Below are positions 9,476-17,946 of a stretch of DNA of 64,000 bases, one piece after another (the stretch's first letter is position 1; each line of letters opens with the position of its first letter). Source of the DNA: Ottelia alismoides (Eukaryota; Streptophyta; Magnoliopsida; Alismatales; Hydrocharitaceae); NCBI GenBank assembly GCA_037367405.1, contig JAZKJV010004142.1, forward strand, positions 186,001 to 250,000, written 5' to 3'. The translations under genes and the position numbers were made by a program. Under the pieces are notes generated by a model that saw nothing but the letters and a program-made list of their open reading frames with translations, made no database searches and was not told the origin of the DNA.

Positions 9476-12187
9476 CTATGGGCGAGCGTTGATAGTGGTC
9501 GACTGTGATGTTGTCTTCCAGTTCGGTTGGCCATCTGAGGCAACGGCCGCACCAATCTCATAGACATTCGGGACCAGTCCAACGATGATCACCGTGTAGT
9601 CAACAGAATCGGTATCGCGAAGGAATTTGATGGTTTCGACGAACTCTAGGATATCACCATCTCGCCGGAAATTTATCTGCTTGCCGGTAAGTGTTTCAGT
9701 GATACTTTGCAATTCAAGGCCTTGAGGAATCTTCAACTGTATCCTGATGTTCCTATCAGGTTGGTTTTGGCCGTTCGTAATCCTTAGCCCGTATCGAATT
9801 GGGGTTCGGACAGTTGTCGGATCGTTAAAGTCGACTAGGGAAATATCTAGCTGACCAGACCGTGGAACCTGGGGTCCCGTATTCGATGGCGGAACGTTAC
9901 CGCCAACGATGCGAGTGACAGCCCGAGCTTCATCTTGAACTTGTTGCGTACAGGTCGCTTGCGCAACAATATTCGCTTGAGTTGCGGGAGCGATGGCTTC
10001 ATAGTCAACGAATATTTGGATGATGCTGTCCCCGGATGTGCCTTTCATCAGGTCTTGTGGACTCCAAACCAACGATTGCCCATCGAAGCGCACACGCGGT
10101 AGGTTCTCGCTGTTGACGCGTTTAGGGCGCAACGCAGGATCGCTGTTGATGGCGACTCGCAATGCAGTTAGGGTTGTTTGCCCCGTATTACGCAAGGTAA
10201 TCTCCGCGCGAGCAGTGTTGCCGACAGTAACCGACTCTGGGAACGAAATGGCTACCGCGATTCCGGGAACTTTTTGTGGGGCGGGAATACCGAGTATTGC
10301 CGACTTTTGTTCACCAATAATCGCTTCACCCGACTTTACTCGAATCGCAGCGGTGTGTTGTCCCTCCTGCTGGACCAGGAAGGAGATCCCCAATTTTCGT
10401 GTTTCGCCAGGTTGGATCATCCCCAAGTTTTGATCAACCTTCGTGTTTCCGGTTTCCAGATGGACCAAGCCCGGTGAAGTTTCAATTGCCAGCTGTGTGT
10501 CAGTAATTGCTTGACGCCCCGTGTTGGTCACTTCAATTTCGTAGTCGATGCGACCACCCGCTTCCGCTTGGGCAACTCCATTGGCTGGTTGAAATCGAAT
10601 GTTGACCGTCGGTTGCACAACGCGAGTACCAACACTCGTCTGCGCAGTCAATGGCGGTGCACCTTGAACCGCAGAGGATGTTCCTTGAGCACCGAATCTC
10701 AGTTCATAGTCGCCCGGCTGCTGGGCGGCAAGCACCAAAGTAATATCGATCTGTCGCTTTGCGGCTAACGTGCCTTGATCCCATCGCAGTGTATCGGGTG
10801 TCGTTCGCTCGGGCTGCAAAGAGGGTGCTTGAACTAGTGCCATGCCAGCCGGAATGAAAAAGTCAAGGACGACGTTTTCGGCATCCAGGTTACCTGCGTT
10901 TGCCAGGCTGACATTGTATACGAGTGGTTCACCGGTAACGCCAGTCGGCGGACCTTGCGCGTTAATCACCAAGCTGGGAGAGCTAAAGGTGACAAAAGTC
11001 TGACCACGTGCAAGCAGCAGTCGTGGAAGATTGTCAGATGGTTCAGCGGGGCGATAGACTTCGATAACAACAGCAGTGGTTCCACGTCCACCTGGAGGTG
11101 CCGTTAATTGAATGGTGGCTTTACTATCCGCATCGACCTTAACGATCGCGGCGTTACCGCTAATTTGAACTCTTCCCGATCCCATGTCGGCAGGCGGCGC
11201 GAACTGCGCAACCGTCGGATCCACAATTGTATAAACAACGTCCCATCCGGTTGCCGGCTTGAGATTCTCGGCTTTTGTAACACGCGTTACCAGTGTCGCA
11301 GCTCCACCACTGTTGACCGATTGAGGTTGCGGGAATTCCCACTGGGCATCGACCCAATAGATGGTTGCTGTTTGGCGACGTTGATCCCATATATCACTGT
11401 CAGGAGCAAGCGCAGTCACGCGGCTAACTCCTTCACTAGGCGATGAGATGCTCAGCCAGGTTTGGCCTTCTAACAATTTGATGTCATCTTCTTTGCCAGG
11501 CGTTCCTCGGGTGATCAAGGTCTCACGATTGCTGGTACGTCCGCGAGCGAAATCGACGTCCAACTTTTCGACTTTGGGATCGTGCCGCAGTGCGCGAATG
11601 ACTTGACTGCGGGCATCATCGCCGACTTCGATGAATGTGCCAACACTATCCGGCGAGAGCATCCATTCCAAAGGCTCACGTTTTACAAGGTAGCCATCTT
11701 TGCCACAGATCCCGGCCAGCAATACGACTTCTCCACCGACGGGCGCGACAACCTTCATTGGCGTCAACTGCAATTCGCCACACGAGCCGGGTGAATGTTT
11801 CTTGGCAATATGACCGACCAGTTTGTTCTTGAACATGTTGCAGATTCCACCTTCACCATCTGCGTCTATGCAAGGTGGGGGAGCTGCAGGTTCGGGAAAT
11901 GCAGAATTGGGAAGAATGCCCGGTTGTGTCGGGGTGCTATGCAGACGAGGGACTTGCACGGCGGTGGTCGATGGAAACGGCAAGAAGACACGAGAACCAT
12001 TGGGATCAATGCGCGGCAAGAATATACCTTGGCAACCGGCGAGTGCAGCAAAGAGGCAAAGGACCAAAACACGGTAAGCCAGGGACGCGTAGGTCTTCTC
12101 TACTTTACGCAGTCGGTAGAAATGCTCGATGTCCGGTGAAGAAACCGGGTCGAGCAGTGGGTCGAACTGTCCATGTTCAGTCGACAT
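9476..12187 (-). CDS. Large lipoprotein with DUF11-like repeats
   Basis: Counted from the ATG at 12187 the protein has about 903 residues; an in-frame GTG lies at 12229. After a long charged N-terminal stretch there is one hydrophobic segment ending in the lipobox LAGC (around residue 52), so it should be lipidated and exported. A Pro-rich linker follows. From about residue 400 onward there are at least four immunoglobulin-like DUF11-type units, seen as repeated patterns such as VTNTGRQAITDTQL, LRNTGQTTLTALRV and YGLRITNGQNQPDRNI. Such proteins are usual in planctomycete envelopes and are thought to be structural or adhesive. It lies upstream of the giant RTX protein on the same strand but about 620 bases away, so joint transcription is uncertain. 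The n-region before the lipobox is unusually long (about 35 residues). Confidence 0.85.
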   Translation of the reverse strand: MSTEHGQFDPLLDPVSSPDIEHFYRLRKVEKTYASLAYRVLVLCLFAALAGCQGIFLPRIDPNGSRVFLPFPSTTAVQVPRLHSTPTQPGILPNSAFPEPAAPPPCIDADGEGGICNMFKNKLVGHIAKKHSPGSCGELQLTPMKVVAPVGGEVVLLAGICGKDGYLVKREPLEWMLSPDSVGTFIEVGDDARSQVIRALRHDPKVEKLDVDFARGRTSNRETLITRGTPGKEDDIKLLEGQTWLSISSPSEGVSRVTALAPDSDIWDQRRQTATIYWVDAQWEFPQPQSVNSGGAATLVTRVTKAENLKPATGWDVVYTIVDPTVAQFAPPADMGSGRVQISGNAAIVKVDADSKATIQLTAPPGGRGTTAVVIEVYRPAEPSDNLPRLLLARGQTFVTFSSPSLVINAQGPPTGVTGEPLVYNVSLANAGNLDAENVVLDFFIPAGMALVQAPSLQPERTTPDTLRWDQGTLAAKRQIDITLVLAAQQPGDYELRFGAQGTSSAVQGAPPLTAQTSVGTRVVQPTVNIRFQPANGVAQAEAGGRIDYEIEVTNTGRQAITDTQLAIETSPGLVHLETGNTKVDQNLGMIQPGETRKLGISFLVQQEGQHTAAIRVKSGEAIIGEQKSAILGIPAPQKVPGIAVAISFPESVTVGNTARAEITLRNTGQTTLTALRVAINSDPALRPKRVNSENLPRVRFDGQSLVWSPQDLMKGTSGDSIIQIFVDYEAIAPATQANIVAQATCTQQVQDEARAVTRIVGGNVPPSNTGPQVPRSGQLDISLVDFNDPTTVRTPIRYGLRITNGQNQPDRNIRIQLKIPQGLELQSITETLTGKQINFRRDGDILEFVETIKFLRDTDSVDYTVIIVGLVPNVYEIGAAVASDGQPNWKTTSQSTTINARP

Positions 12188-12534
12188 CTTCCTGAGTCGC
12201 CTTTGAGCTACGAATCTTTCTGTCGGCACCCTTACAAGATGTGCCGAGCAAGAATAGCTTGCGATTCGTGCCTCGGAGGGACTGAAAGAAAATAAAATTG
12301 CCTCAAGACATCGATTGGATAGCGGATGTATCGAGGGTAGCGGTTAAGTGGAAGGAATGGGAGCAATCCCAGCCTGTTCGTCACATTTGGGCAAGTGACT
12401 TCCAGCTATATGTTTGGTTCAACGGCCGAAACAAACTCCCGATCCCTGTTGTATGACAACCGGATGTGCGTTCCAAGCCGGAGCCTTGGAACGAGGTGAT
12501 GGAAATGTGCGGCTTACACTTGCGAAGAATGAAG
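12188..12534. other. Intergenic region with partial copy of a dispersed repeat
   Basis: About 350 bases without a convincing gene. A stretch at about 12418-12447 (AACGGCCGAAACAAACTCCC) matches, with changes, the right arm of the palindromic element at 16583-16659. No terminator with a T-run was recognised after the aldolase gene. Confidence 0.5.
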
Positions 12535-13539
12535 CTAAGCTTTGATCTTGCTCGCATTGCCGGCTTGACCGAAGGCGATCATGCGGGCCACGCAAACTTG
12601 CTTCATGGCGGTACGGGCTGGCTTGAGATAATCGCGCGGGTCAAACTTGTCGGGTGATTCGGCCAGCACTTTGCGAATGGCACCCGTAATGGCCATCCGG
12701 CAATCTGTGTCGACATTGATTTTTCGAACACCGAATTTGATGCCTCGCTGAATCTCTTCAACGGGAACACCAAAGGTCTGCTTCATTTGCCCGCCATATT
12801 TGTTGATGATGTCTTGCAGGTCTTGTGGAACCGATGAACTACCGTGCATCACCAAGTGCGTATTTGGAAGTCGCTTGTGAATTTCCTCAATGCGGCTCAT
12901 TGCAAGGACTTCACCATCCGGTTTGCGACTGAACTTGTAAGCACCATGACTTGTACCGATCGCAACGGCCAATGCATCCACGTTGGTATCAGCAACGAAC
13001 TGGGCTGCTTCTTCGGGATCGGTCAGCAATTGATCATGACTGAGCACACCCTCAGCACCATGACCGTCTTCTTGTTCTCCGTGGCCCGATTCGAGCGAGC
13101 CCAGGCATCCTAATTCACCTTCGACAGAAACGCCGCGGGCATGAGCCATCTTCACGACATCACGAGTCACTTTGACGTTGTAATCGTAGGACGCTGGTGT
13201 TTTTCCATCCTCTTGCAACGATCCATCCATCATCACGGACGTGAAACCATTCTCAATCGCGCTCAAGCAAGTTGCCACACTGTTACCATGGTCTTGGTGC
13301 ATGACAGTTGGAATGTGTGGATAAAGTTCAACGGCGGCCAGCATCAAGTGCCGCAGGTATGCATCTTGGGAATAAGAACGAGCGCCGCGAGACGCTTGAA
13401 TGATCACTGGCGAATCGGTCTCTTGAGCCGCTTCCATGATGGCTTGAATCTGTTCCATATTATTTACATTGAAAGCGGCCACGCCGTAACCGTTTTCAGC
13501 TGCGTGATCCAAGACGACTCGAAGCGGAACCATTGCCAT
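12535..13539 (-). CDS. fba: Fructose-bisphosphate aldolase, class II (Calvin-cycle subtype)
   Basis: This zinc-dependent aldolase splits fructose 1,6-bisphosphate into glyceraldehyde 3-phosphate and dihydroxyacetone phosphate in glycolysis and gluconeogenesis. The 334-residue protein reads like the CbbA/Calvin subtype of class II enzymes over its full length: [17 protein letters not shown] at the N-terminus, HQDHG at 81-85 with the metal-binding His, [23 protein letters not shown], and a C-terminal [12 protein letters not shown]. The start at 13539 is chosen because GGGAG lies 7 bases upstream; an ATG two codons further in and a longer frame to 13683 exist, but the longer N-terminus does not match the family. 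The neighbours (dus, lipoprotein) give no operon clue. The subtype name reflects sequence family only; nothing else here indicates carbon fixation. Confidence 0.97.
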   Translation of the reverse strand: MAMVPLRVVLDHAAENGYGVAAFNVNNMEQIQAIMEAAQETDSPVIIQASRGARSYSQDAYLRHLMLAAVELYPHIPTVMHQDHGNSVATCLSAIENGFTSVMMDGSLQEDGKTPASYDYNVKVTRDVVKMAHARGVSVEGELGCLGSLESGHGEQEDGHGAEGVLSHDQLLTDPEEAAQFVADTNVDALAVAIGTSHGAYKFSRKPDGEVLAMSRIEEIHKRLPNTHLVMHGSSSVPQDLQDIINKYGGQMKQTFGVPVEEIQRGIKFGVRKINVDTDCRMAITGAIRKVLAESPDKFDPRDYLKPARTAMKQVCVARMIAFGQAGNASKIKA

Positions 13540-13923
13540 GAAATTACTCCCATCAGCCCCAGGTGCTGAAGCGATCCATACAAGAAACAAAAGTAGTTGG
13601 GTGTGTCGCGACGCCGATCGTCCGACATTGAATTGCAGCGGCAAATTATCTAGGCTCCCCAGCTTAGTTGCAATACCAAACACGTACTCGGCATGATCGT
13701 GCGGGCTTTAGCCATTAGAGCGTCCCGCTTAGAAACCTATGTAAAACTCACATTTTAAGGTGACTTATCAGCCGGAAGGCGCTAGCCTCCGGTTCTCTAA
13801 CAACCGGAGGCTAGGGCCGGCTAACGCCTTCCGGCTGATGAGACCAAACCATCGCATTAATCACTATCATGTCGAGGTCCTAAGCGGGACGCTCTCACAC
13901 CAGCGCGGTGCAATCAACTCGCC
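13540..13923. other. Intergenic region carrying a small palindromic element
   Basis: About 380 bases between fba and dus, both on the minus strand. Apart from the terminal-inverted-repeat element at 13717-13896 no gene or site was recognised. The fba promoter should lie between 13540 and 13716. Confidence 0.6.
13717..13896. repeat. MITE-like element with terminal inverted repeats and inner hairpin
   Basis: The ends are AGAGCGTCCCGCTTAG (13717) and its reverse complement ending at 13896, about 20 bases with one or two mismatches. Inside, 13768-13837 folds into a long hairpin: GCCGGAAGGC and CCTCCGGTT on one side match AACCGGAGG and GCCTTCCGGC on the other. The total length is 180 bases and there is no coding capacity. 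The architecture (terminal repeats plus inner palindrome) fits a non-autonomous mobile element or a REP-like unit. Confidence 0.75.
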
Positions 13924-15033
13924 TTAGATAGTGTTTACGGATAAGTCATCATCCCTTGGGAACGTTTCTTCAACGATGCGATGAAAATCTTCCGGCGAGT
14001 CGACTTGGGCGATTTGAGTCCTAAATATCCTGGCACCAGGTTTTCCTTGAGCATAACAGCAGGCATACTTTCGCATCAGATGAGTGCCTTTTTGCACCCC
14101 GAACCGCTGCACGACTAGATCATAGTGTTTAATCATGCAGGCTTTTTGTTGGGCAAGAGTTGGTTCCGGCGGAATCGGCTCGCCACGGATCGCCGCTGCT
14201 GCTTGCGCGAACAACCATGGACGTCCGAGAGCAGCTCTCGCTATCATGACGCCATCGACACCATAGTTGTTGAACGCGAACAGGACTTTTTCAGCCGAAT
14301 CCAAATCGCCGTTGCCGATTAACGGAATGCGTTTCAAATAGGGCTTCAGCTCTGCGATTCGCTCCCAGTCGGCATGCCCTTTAAAATACTGCTCGGCAAC
14401 GCGACCATGAACAGTCAGGGCTGATGCTCCTGCTTCTTCTACGACTTGAGCTATCTCGATGGCATTCATCGAATCGCAAGTGCAACCAAGGCGAATCTTT
14501 GCTGTTACGGGCGTCGGGTGACACGCTTCCACTAAACGCTTAATGATTTCCCGCATTCGCTCGGGATAACGCAGCAGGTAAGAACCACTGTGAGCCTTCT
14601 GAGTAACTTGCTTGACCGGGCAACCAAAATTGATGTCAACGACGCTGACCGCATATTCTTCAACCAATCTCCGACCCACTTTGGCCATTATTTCCGGTTC
14701 ATTATCCCAGATTTGAACCGCCAGCGGTCTAGCTTCCTCGCGTACCCCCCATAATCGATCTGGATGCTCGCACTCGTGTTCGTCCAGCCAAACAAAGCCG
14801 CGTGCGTTAACCATTTCGGTTGCCTGCAATCCCGCCCCGCCATACTCCCGCACTACTTGCCGATAGGCGAAGTTCGTGAATCCCGCCATGGGTGCCTGCA
14901 AAATGGGGGGATCAACCACAACATTCCCAATGTTAAGTGGCTTTATGGCCGCATTTGGAGTCAAATAATCTTTATCGGATTGCCAAGATCCGTTCGGTTG
15001 TTGCGAAATAGTAAGCGTAGAACGTTGGACCAT
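13924..15033 (-). CDS. dus: tRNA-dihydrouridine synthase (Dus family)
   Basis: A flavin enzyme that reduces uridine to dihydrouridine in tRNA, using NADPH. The 369-residue protein has the family landmarks: LQAPMAGFTNFAYR near the N-terminus, the INFGCPVKQV motif with the catalytic Cys, ALTVHGR, PLIGNGDL, and the FMN-phosphate site GVMIARAALGRPW. It is DusB-like in overall pattern. About 35 residues precede the TIM barrel and are not conserved in the family. There is no strong Shine-Dalgarno before the ATG at 15033. It is divergent from the small membrane-protein gene at 15073, with only 39 bases between, so the two promoters must overlap. Confidence 0.95.
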   Translation of the reverse strand: MVQRSTLTISQQPNGSWQSDKDYLTPNAAIKPLNIGNVVVDPPILQAPMAGFTNFAYRQVVREYGGAGLQATEMVNARGFVWLDEHECEHPDRLWGVREEARPLAVQIWDNEPEIMAKVGRRLVEEYAVSVVDINFGCPVKQVTQKAHSGSYLLRYPERMREIIKRLVEACHPTPVTAKIRLGCTCDSMNAIEIAQVVEEAGASALTVHGRVAEQYFKGHADWERIAELKPYLKRIPLIGNGDLDSAEKVLFAFNNYGVDGVMIARAALGRPWLFAQAAAAIRGEPIPPEPTLAQQKACMIKHYDLVVQRFGVQKGTHLMRKYACCYAQGKPGARIFRTQIAQVDSPEDFHRIVEETFPRDDDLSVNTI

Positions 15034-15072
15034 TACTGGGTTCGTGTTGCAAGTTGAAGATAGGACTGAGAC

Positions 15073-15327
15073 ATGACGACTTTTTTTCTCTCGCCGATCG
15101 CGATTCCAATCTGCGCTATTCTAGGCGTTTTTGTTTGGTTGTGCATATCAGCGATTACAGGATCAGTTCAACGCATTGTACAGCACCGCAACGAAATTCA
15201 GCTAAAGCAATTGCTTGCCGAACGAGGCATGAGTGCGGAGGAGATCGAACGGGTGGTGCTCGCTCGAGGGCATGAACTTGAAGAGGAAGTGGGAAAGAGC
15301 CCCAATGGAAATCGAATGGTTGGTTAG
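15073..15327 (+). CDS. Small single-pass membrane protein
   Basis: An 84-residue protein. Residues 5-30 (FFLSPIAIPICAILGVFVWLCI) form one membrane span; the rest is a charged, probably cytoplasmic helix with LKQLLAERGMSAEEIERVV. The layout resembles PspB-type envelope-stress proteins, but I cannot claim homology from layout alone. AGGA lies about 8 bases before the ATG. It is divergent from dus. Function unknown. Confidence 0.75.
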   Translation: MTTFFLSPIAIPICAILGVFVWLCISAITGSVQRIVQHRNEIQLKQLLAERGMSAEEIERVVLARGHELEEEVGKSPNGNRMVG

Positions 15328-15677
15328 CGATATTGGCGTCGTTCGATAGAGTTATTCTGTTGTTTTTCTGAGTATTTGAACCGCAGTTGCTAGCTGCCTT
15401 CGGCCGATGTAGCCAACCATTGTTGAACCCCGGTTCCTGTTTGCGTGCGAATTACGAGGCACTTGGGTAGTGCGAGCACTATTCATCCGGCAATTTCCAG
15501 TTAGATTTAAGTTCATTCAGAGCTTTGCCAACTGGAACATCTTCAGCCGCTCCAGACTGCGGCTAGCGCCTGCGGTTCAAATACTGCAAAATCTCGCTGG
15601 TCAGACGGTAACAGGTGGGTAATGACAAGGCTAACGCCCGAGGTTCACTGAATAACTCCAACCACGTTAATCTAGAC
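15328..15677. other. Intergenic region, nothing recognised
   Basis: About 350 bases between the small membrane protein and the MurB-like gene. It contains short G+C-rich imperfect repeats (CTGCGGCTAGCGCCTGCGG near 15557) like those in REP-type elements, but no gene. The MurB-like reading frame also has an upstream GTG at 15615. Confidence 0.4.
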
Positions 15678-16553
15678 ATGACCTTTTCTGCAAAAACCAG
15701 CCATCTAGTTCGAGAACAAGAACCCTTAGCACCTCACACATGGCTTCAAATCGGTGGTCCGGCAAAATTTTTTGCCGAGCCAACAACCATCGATGAATTG
15801 AGTAGCTTGGTTAGTGAAGCTACCAAATCTCAAGTTTCTGTTCGAATTCTCGGCGACGGATCGAATTTGCTTATCCGAGAAGCCGGTGTGGACGGCTTGG
15901 TTGTCAGTCTAGGAGCTTCTGAATTTTCGCAGATTGAAGTCATCGGAAACCGCGTGATGGCTGGCGCTGGAGCCAAGCTGGGGCATTTGATTACCCGCTG
16001 TGTTGGCGAAGGTTTAGTCGGGATTGAGCACTTGGTCGGAATCCCAGGAACAGTTGGTGGTGCGGTCGTAGGCAACGCGGGTGTGATCAATGACGATTTG
16101 GGTGGGCACGTAGTAGCCGTCACAGTACTCAATCGCGATGGTTCGCGTTCCACTAGGACTCGAGATGAATTGCAATTTGCCTATCGGCGCAGCAACTTGG
16201 ACAGTCTTGTTTGTCAAGTTGAGTTGGAATTAGAACGTGGTGACGCTACGCAATTAACACGGCGCATGCAAAAGGGCTGGATCATCAAGCGTGCCAACCA
16301 GCCGTCGACGGAGCTGCGATCTGCTCTCGCATTTGTTGAACCCGGTGGAATTAGTATTGGAGAATTGTTGGAAGTCTCCGGAGTTCGGGCGGCAACCGAA
16401 GGAGAAGTTTCGCTTAGCTCCCAGTTTCCCGGATATCTGATCGCCTCTGGCACAGCGACCAGCGAGCAAGTGCTTGCATTGACCTCACGAGTCCGTCGAG
16501 TCGTCGAATTAAAGACGGGAATCACATTGCAGTCACACTTGAGAATCTGGTAG
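15678..16553 (+). CDS. MurB-like FAD protein lacking the catalytic Ser and Glu
   Basis: About 291 residues counted from the ATG at 15678 (GTG at 15615 is possible). The FAD-binding half is clear: LQIGGPAKFF, ILGDGSNLLI, GIPGTVGGAVVGNAG, and the YRRS motif. The C-terminal MurB domain aligns without gaps to type II enzymes (KRANQPSTELR..IGELLE), yet where active MurB has GS[VF]F, with the proton-donating Ser, this protein has ALAF, and where the final PEVR Glu should be it has SHLR. In the family these two residues carry out the reduction of UDP-GlcNAc-enolpyruvate in peptidoglycan synthesis. So this protein may bind FAD and a nucleotide but is probably not a standard MurB; it could be a repurposed paralogue. 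The next gene is FtsQ-like, consistent with a remnant of a division/cell-wall cluster. Confidence 0.85.
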   Translation: MTFSAKTSHLVREQEPLAPHTWLQIGGPAKFFAEPTTIDELSSLVSEATKSQVSVRILGDGSNLLIREAGVDGLVVSLGASEFSQIEVIGNRVMAGAGAKLGHLITRCVGEGLVGIEHLVGIPGTVGGAVVGNAGVINDDLGGHVVAVTVLNRDGSRSTRTRDELQFAYRRSNLDSLVCQVELELERGDATQLTRRMQKGWIIKRANQPSTELRSALAFVEPGGISIGELLEVSGVRAATEGEVSLSSQFPGYLIASGTATSEQVLALTSRVRRVVELKTGITLQSHLRIW

Positions 16554-16582
16554 AAGATGGTGTGAAGCTAGTGATTCGCGAA

Positions 16583-16659
16583 GGGGTCGGGAGTCTTTTT
16601 CCGTAAGTGTAGCTCAGTGCTAGCCTTGGGCTCAACGGCCGAAAAAAACTCGCGACCCC
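16583..16659. repeat. Palindromic element between murB-like and ftsQ-like genes
   Basis: GGGGTCGGGAGTCTTTTTCC at 16583 pairs with the reverse complement ending GAAAAAAACTCGCGACCCC at 16659, about 20 pairs with a few mismatches and a 32-base loop. Weaker flanking complementarity (AGCTAGTG near 16567, CACTAGCC near 16687) may extend it. A related half copy occurs near 12418-12447. It could act as a terminator-like hairpin, a REP-like unit or an old mobile element. Confidence 0.65.
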
Positions 16660-16734
16660 ATAGCCCAATTTTAAGTTGGACGTAGCACTAGCCTCAAGGT
16701 TGGGTCAGCCACGAACTCCAGGAGTCTCTAAGCG

Positions 16735-17661
16735 TTGAATGCGCCACCGGGCAATGAAGCCAAGCCCACGACCCTACAGAAGGTCGCCCAATGGATGCAC
16801 TATGTACCCGGTGGGGCATTACTGTTCGCAGTTATGCCACTGCTGATTCTAGGGTACTTTGCTTGGTATTACTGGGGCGCTAAACACTTGGATCAAGCAC
16901 TTTACGCTGTACGTCTGCCGAACTTGGAATGCACTCCCCAGCCAACTTGGATTCGCCAAAGCAAAGTTCGCGAAGAAGTTTTCCATAGCGGTGGACTGGG
17001 GCAATTGTCACTGCTTGATCCTCAAGCCAGTGTTACCATCGCTCGCGCCTTTGCATCGCACAGTTGGGTAGCGAGTGTCGCTCGAGTTCGAAAGTTAAGC
17101 GGAGGCAAAGTGGTTGTCGATGTCAACTATCGCCAGCCAGTGGCCATGATATGGGTCGATGGTAAGAAAAACTACGGTGCTCAAGTAAGTCAAGATGGCC
17201 AAACGCCCAAGAACGGATACTATGCTGTTGACGAACAAGCCGTGATATTGCCGACCATCGATTTCGACCGGGATCAAGTGCACAACTACTTCAAAGTGTT
17301 TGCCGATGGGGCTGATTCACCAACCGTGGAAGGCATGTCGTTTACCGACACAAGGATCAAACATGCTTTGGTACTGTGCAAGTTCCTTGAGCCTAGTCGC
17401 GTGGCGTTGCAATTAACTCGAATTCATGTTGTCCGTGAGGAACAATGGGTATCCGCCAATCCATGGCTCTTGTACGTATCGACCGCGGATAACCGACGTA
17501 TTCTTTGGGGCCATGCTCCAGGTCTGGAAGTAATGGGTGAAATGCCAGCTCAGGAAAAACTCATTCGACTTTCTAAGTGGCGCTCGGAAGGTTCCAGCGC
17601 TTTGGAACTGGATCTAAGCGCACCTGCAGGCGCCGTTCGGCCTGTGAAACGAAATAACTGA
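16735..17661 (+). CDS. FtsQ/DivIB-like single-pass membrane protein
   Basis: 308 residues with a TTG start; AGGAG lies 10 bases upstream. Residues 1-28 are cytoplasmic, about 29-52 form one membrane span (GGALLFAVMPLLILGYFAWYYWG), and the rest is outside. The external part has a POTRA-like pattern typical of FtsQ: SHSWVASVARVRKLSGGKVVVDV then YRQPVAMI, and later GYYAVDEQAVILP, which matches the V-D-x-x-G-x-V-x-P turn of FtsQ. FtsQ links the early and late division proteins and normally sits beside murB, murC, ddl and ftsA/ftsZ. Here the MurB-like gene is directly upstream but murC, ddl, ftsA and ftsZ are not. Pirellulales are known to lack FtsZ. Assignment rests on pattern and context. Confidence 0.65.
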   Translation: MNAPPGNEAKPTTLQKVAQWMHYVPGGALLFAVMPLLILGYFAWYYWGAKHLDQALYAVRLPNLECTPQPTWIRQSKVREEVFHSGGLGQLSLLDPQASVTIARAFASHSWVASVARVRKLSGGKVVVDVNYRQPVAMIWVDGKKNYGAQVSQDGQTPKNGYYAVDEQAVILPTIDFDRDQVHNYFKVFADGADSPTVEGMSFTDTRIKHALVLCKFLEPSRVALQLTRIHVVREEQWVSANPWLLYVSTADNRRILWGHAPGLEVMGEMPAQEKLIRLSKWRSEGSSALELDLSAPAGAVRPVKRNN

Positions 17662-17740
17662 GTGAGTCCACCTTAACATTGGGTCATCAGGATCAAGCAT
17701 ACGCGACGCAGCGTTACTTTATCGCAGTGTGTTTTGGTGG

Positions 17741-17761
17741 GTCGCATCTGCCGGATGCGAC
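17741..17761. terminator. Hairpin between convergent genes
   Basis: GTCGCATC and GATGCGAC form a perfect 8-base stem with a 5-base loop, in the gap between the convergent ftsQ-like and asparagine-synthase-like genes. A second hairpin (CGCTTC-CGGCA-GAAGCG) lies at about 17868-17884. Neither has a T-run, so a terminator role is only plausible. Confidence 0.35.
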
Positions 17762-17946
17762 TCGTTGGTCGACTGGTCATCGTCGAACGACGAGCGGACG
17801 TCGAAGTGCGAAGCTAAATGCTCCGGAGAATCGGTTTGTTCGGGCACAGTTGCTGGTGTAACAAGTCGCTTCCGGCAGAAGCGATCCACCGAAAACGAAC
17901 TAACACCCTAGATGCTACTGCGAAAAATTCGCGCGTTCCTTGCACT

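Noticed and set aside
9737..11832. Many plus-strand frames of 60-140 residues
   Set aside because: They lie inside the DUF11 lipoprotein gene on the other strand and have no family-like sequence.
17741..17761. Rho-independent terminator
   Set aside because: The stem is perfect but no T-run follows on either strand, so it is kept only as a hairpin with low confidence.
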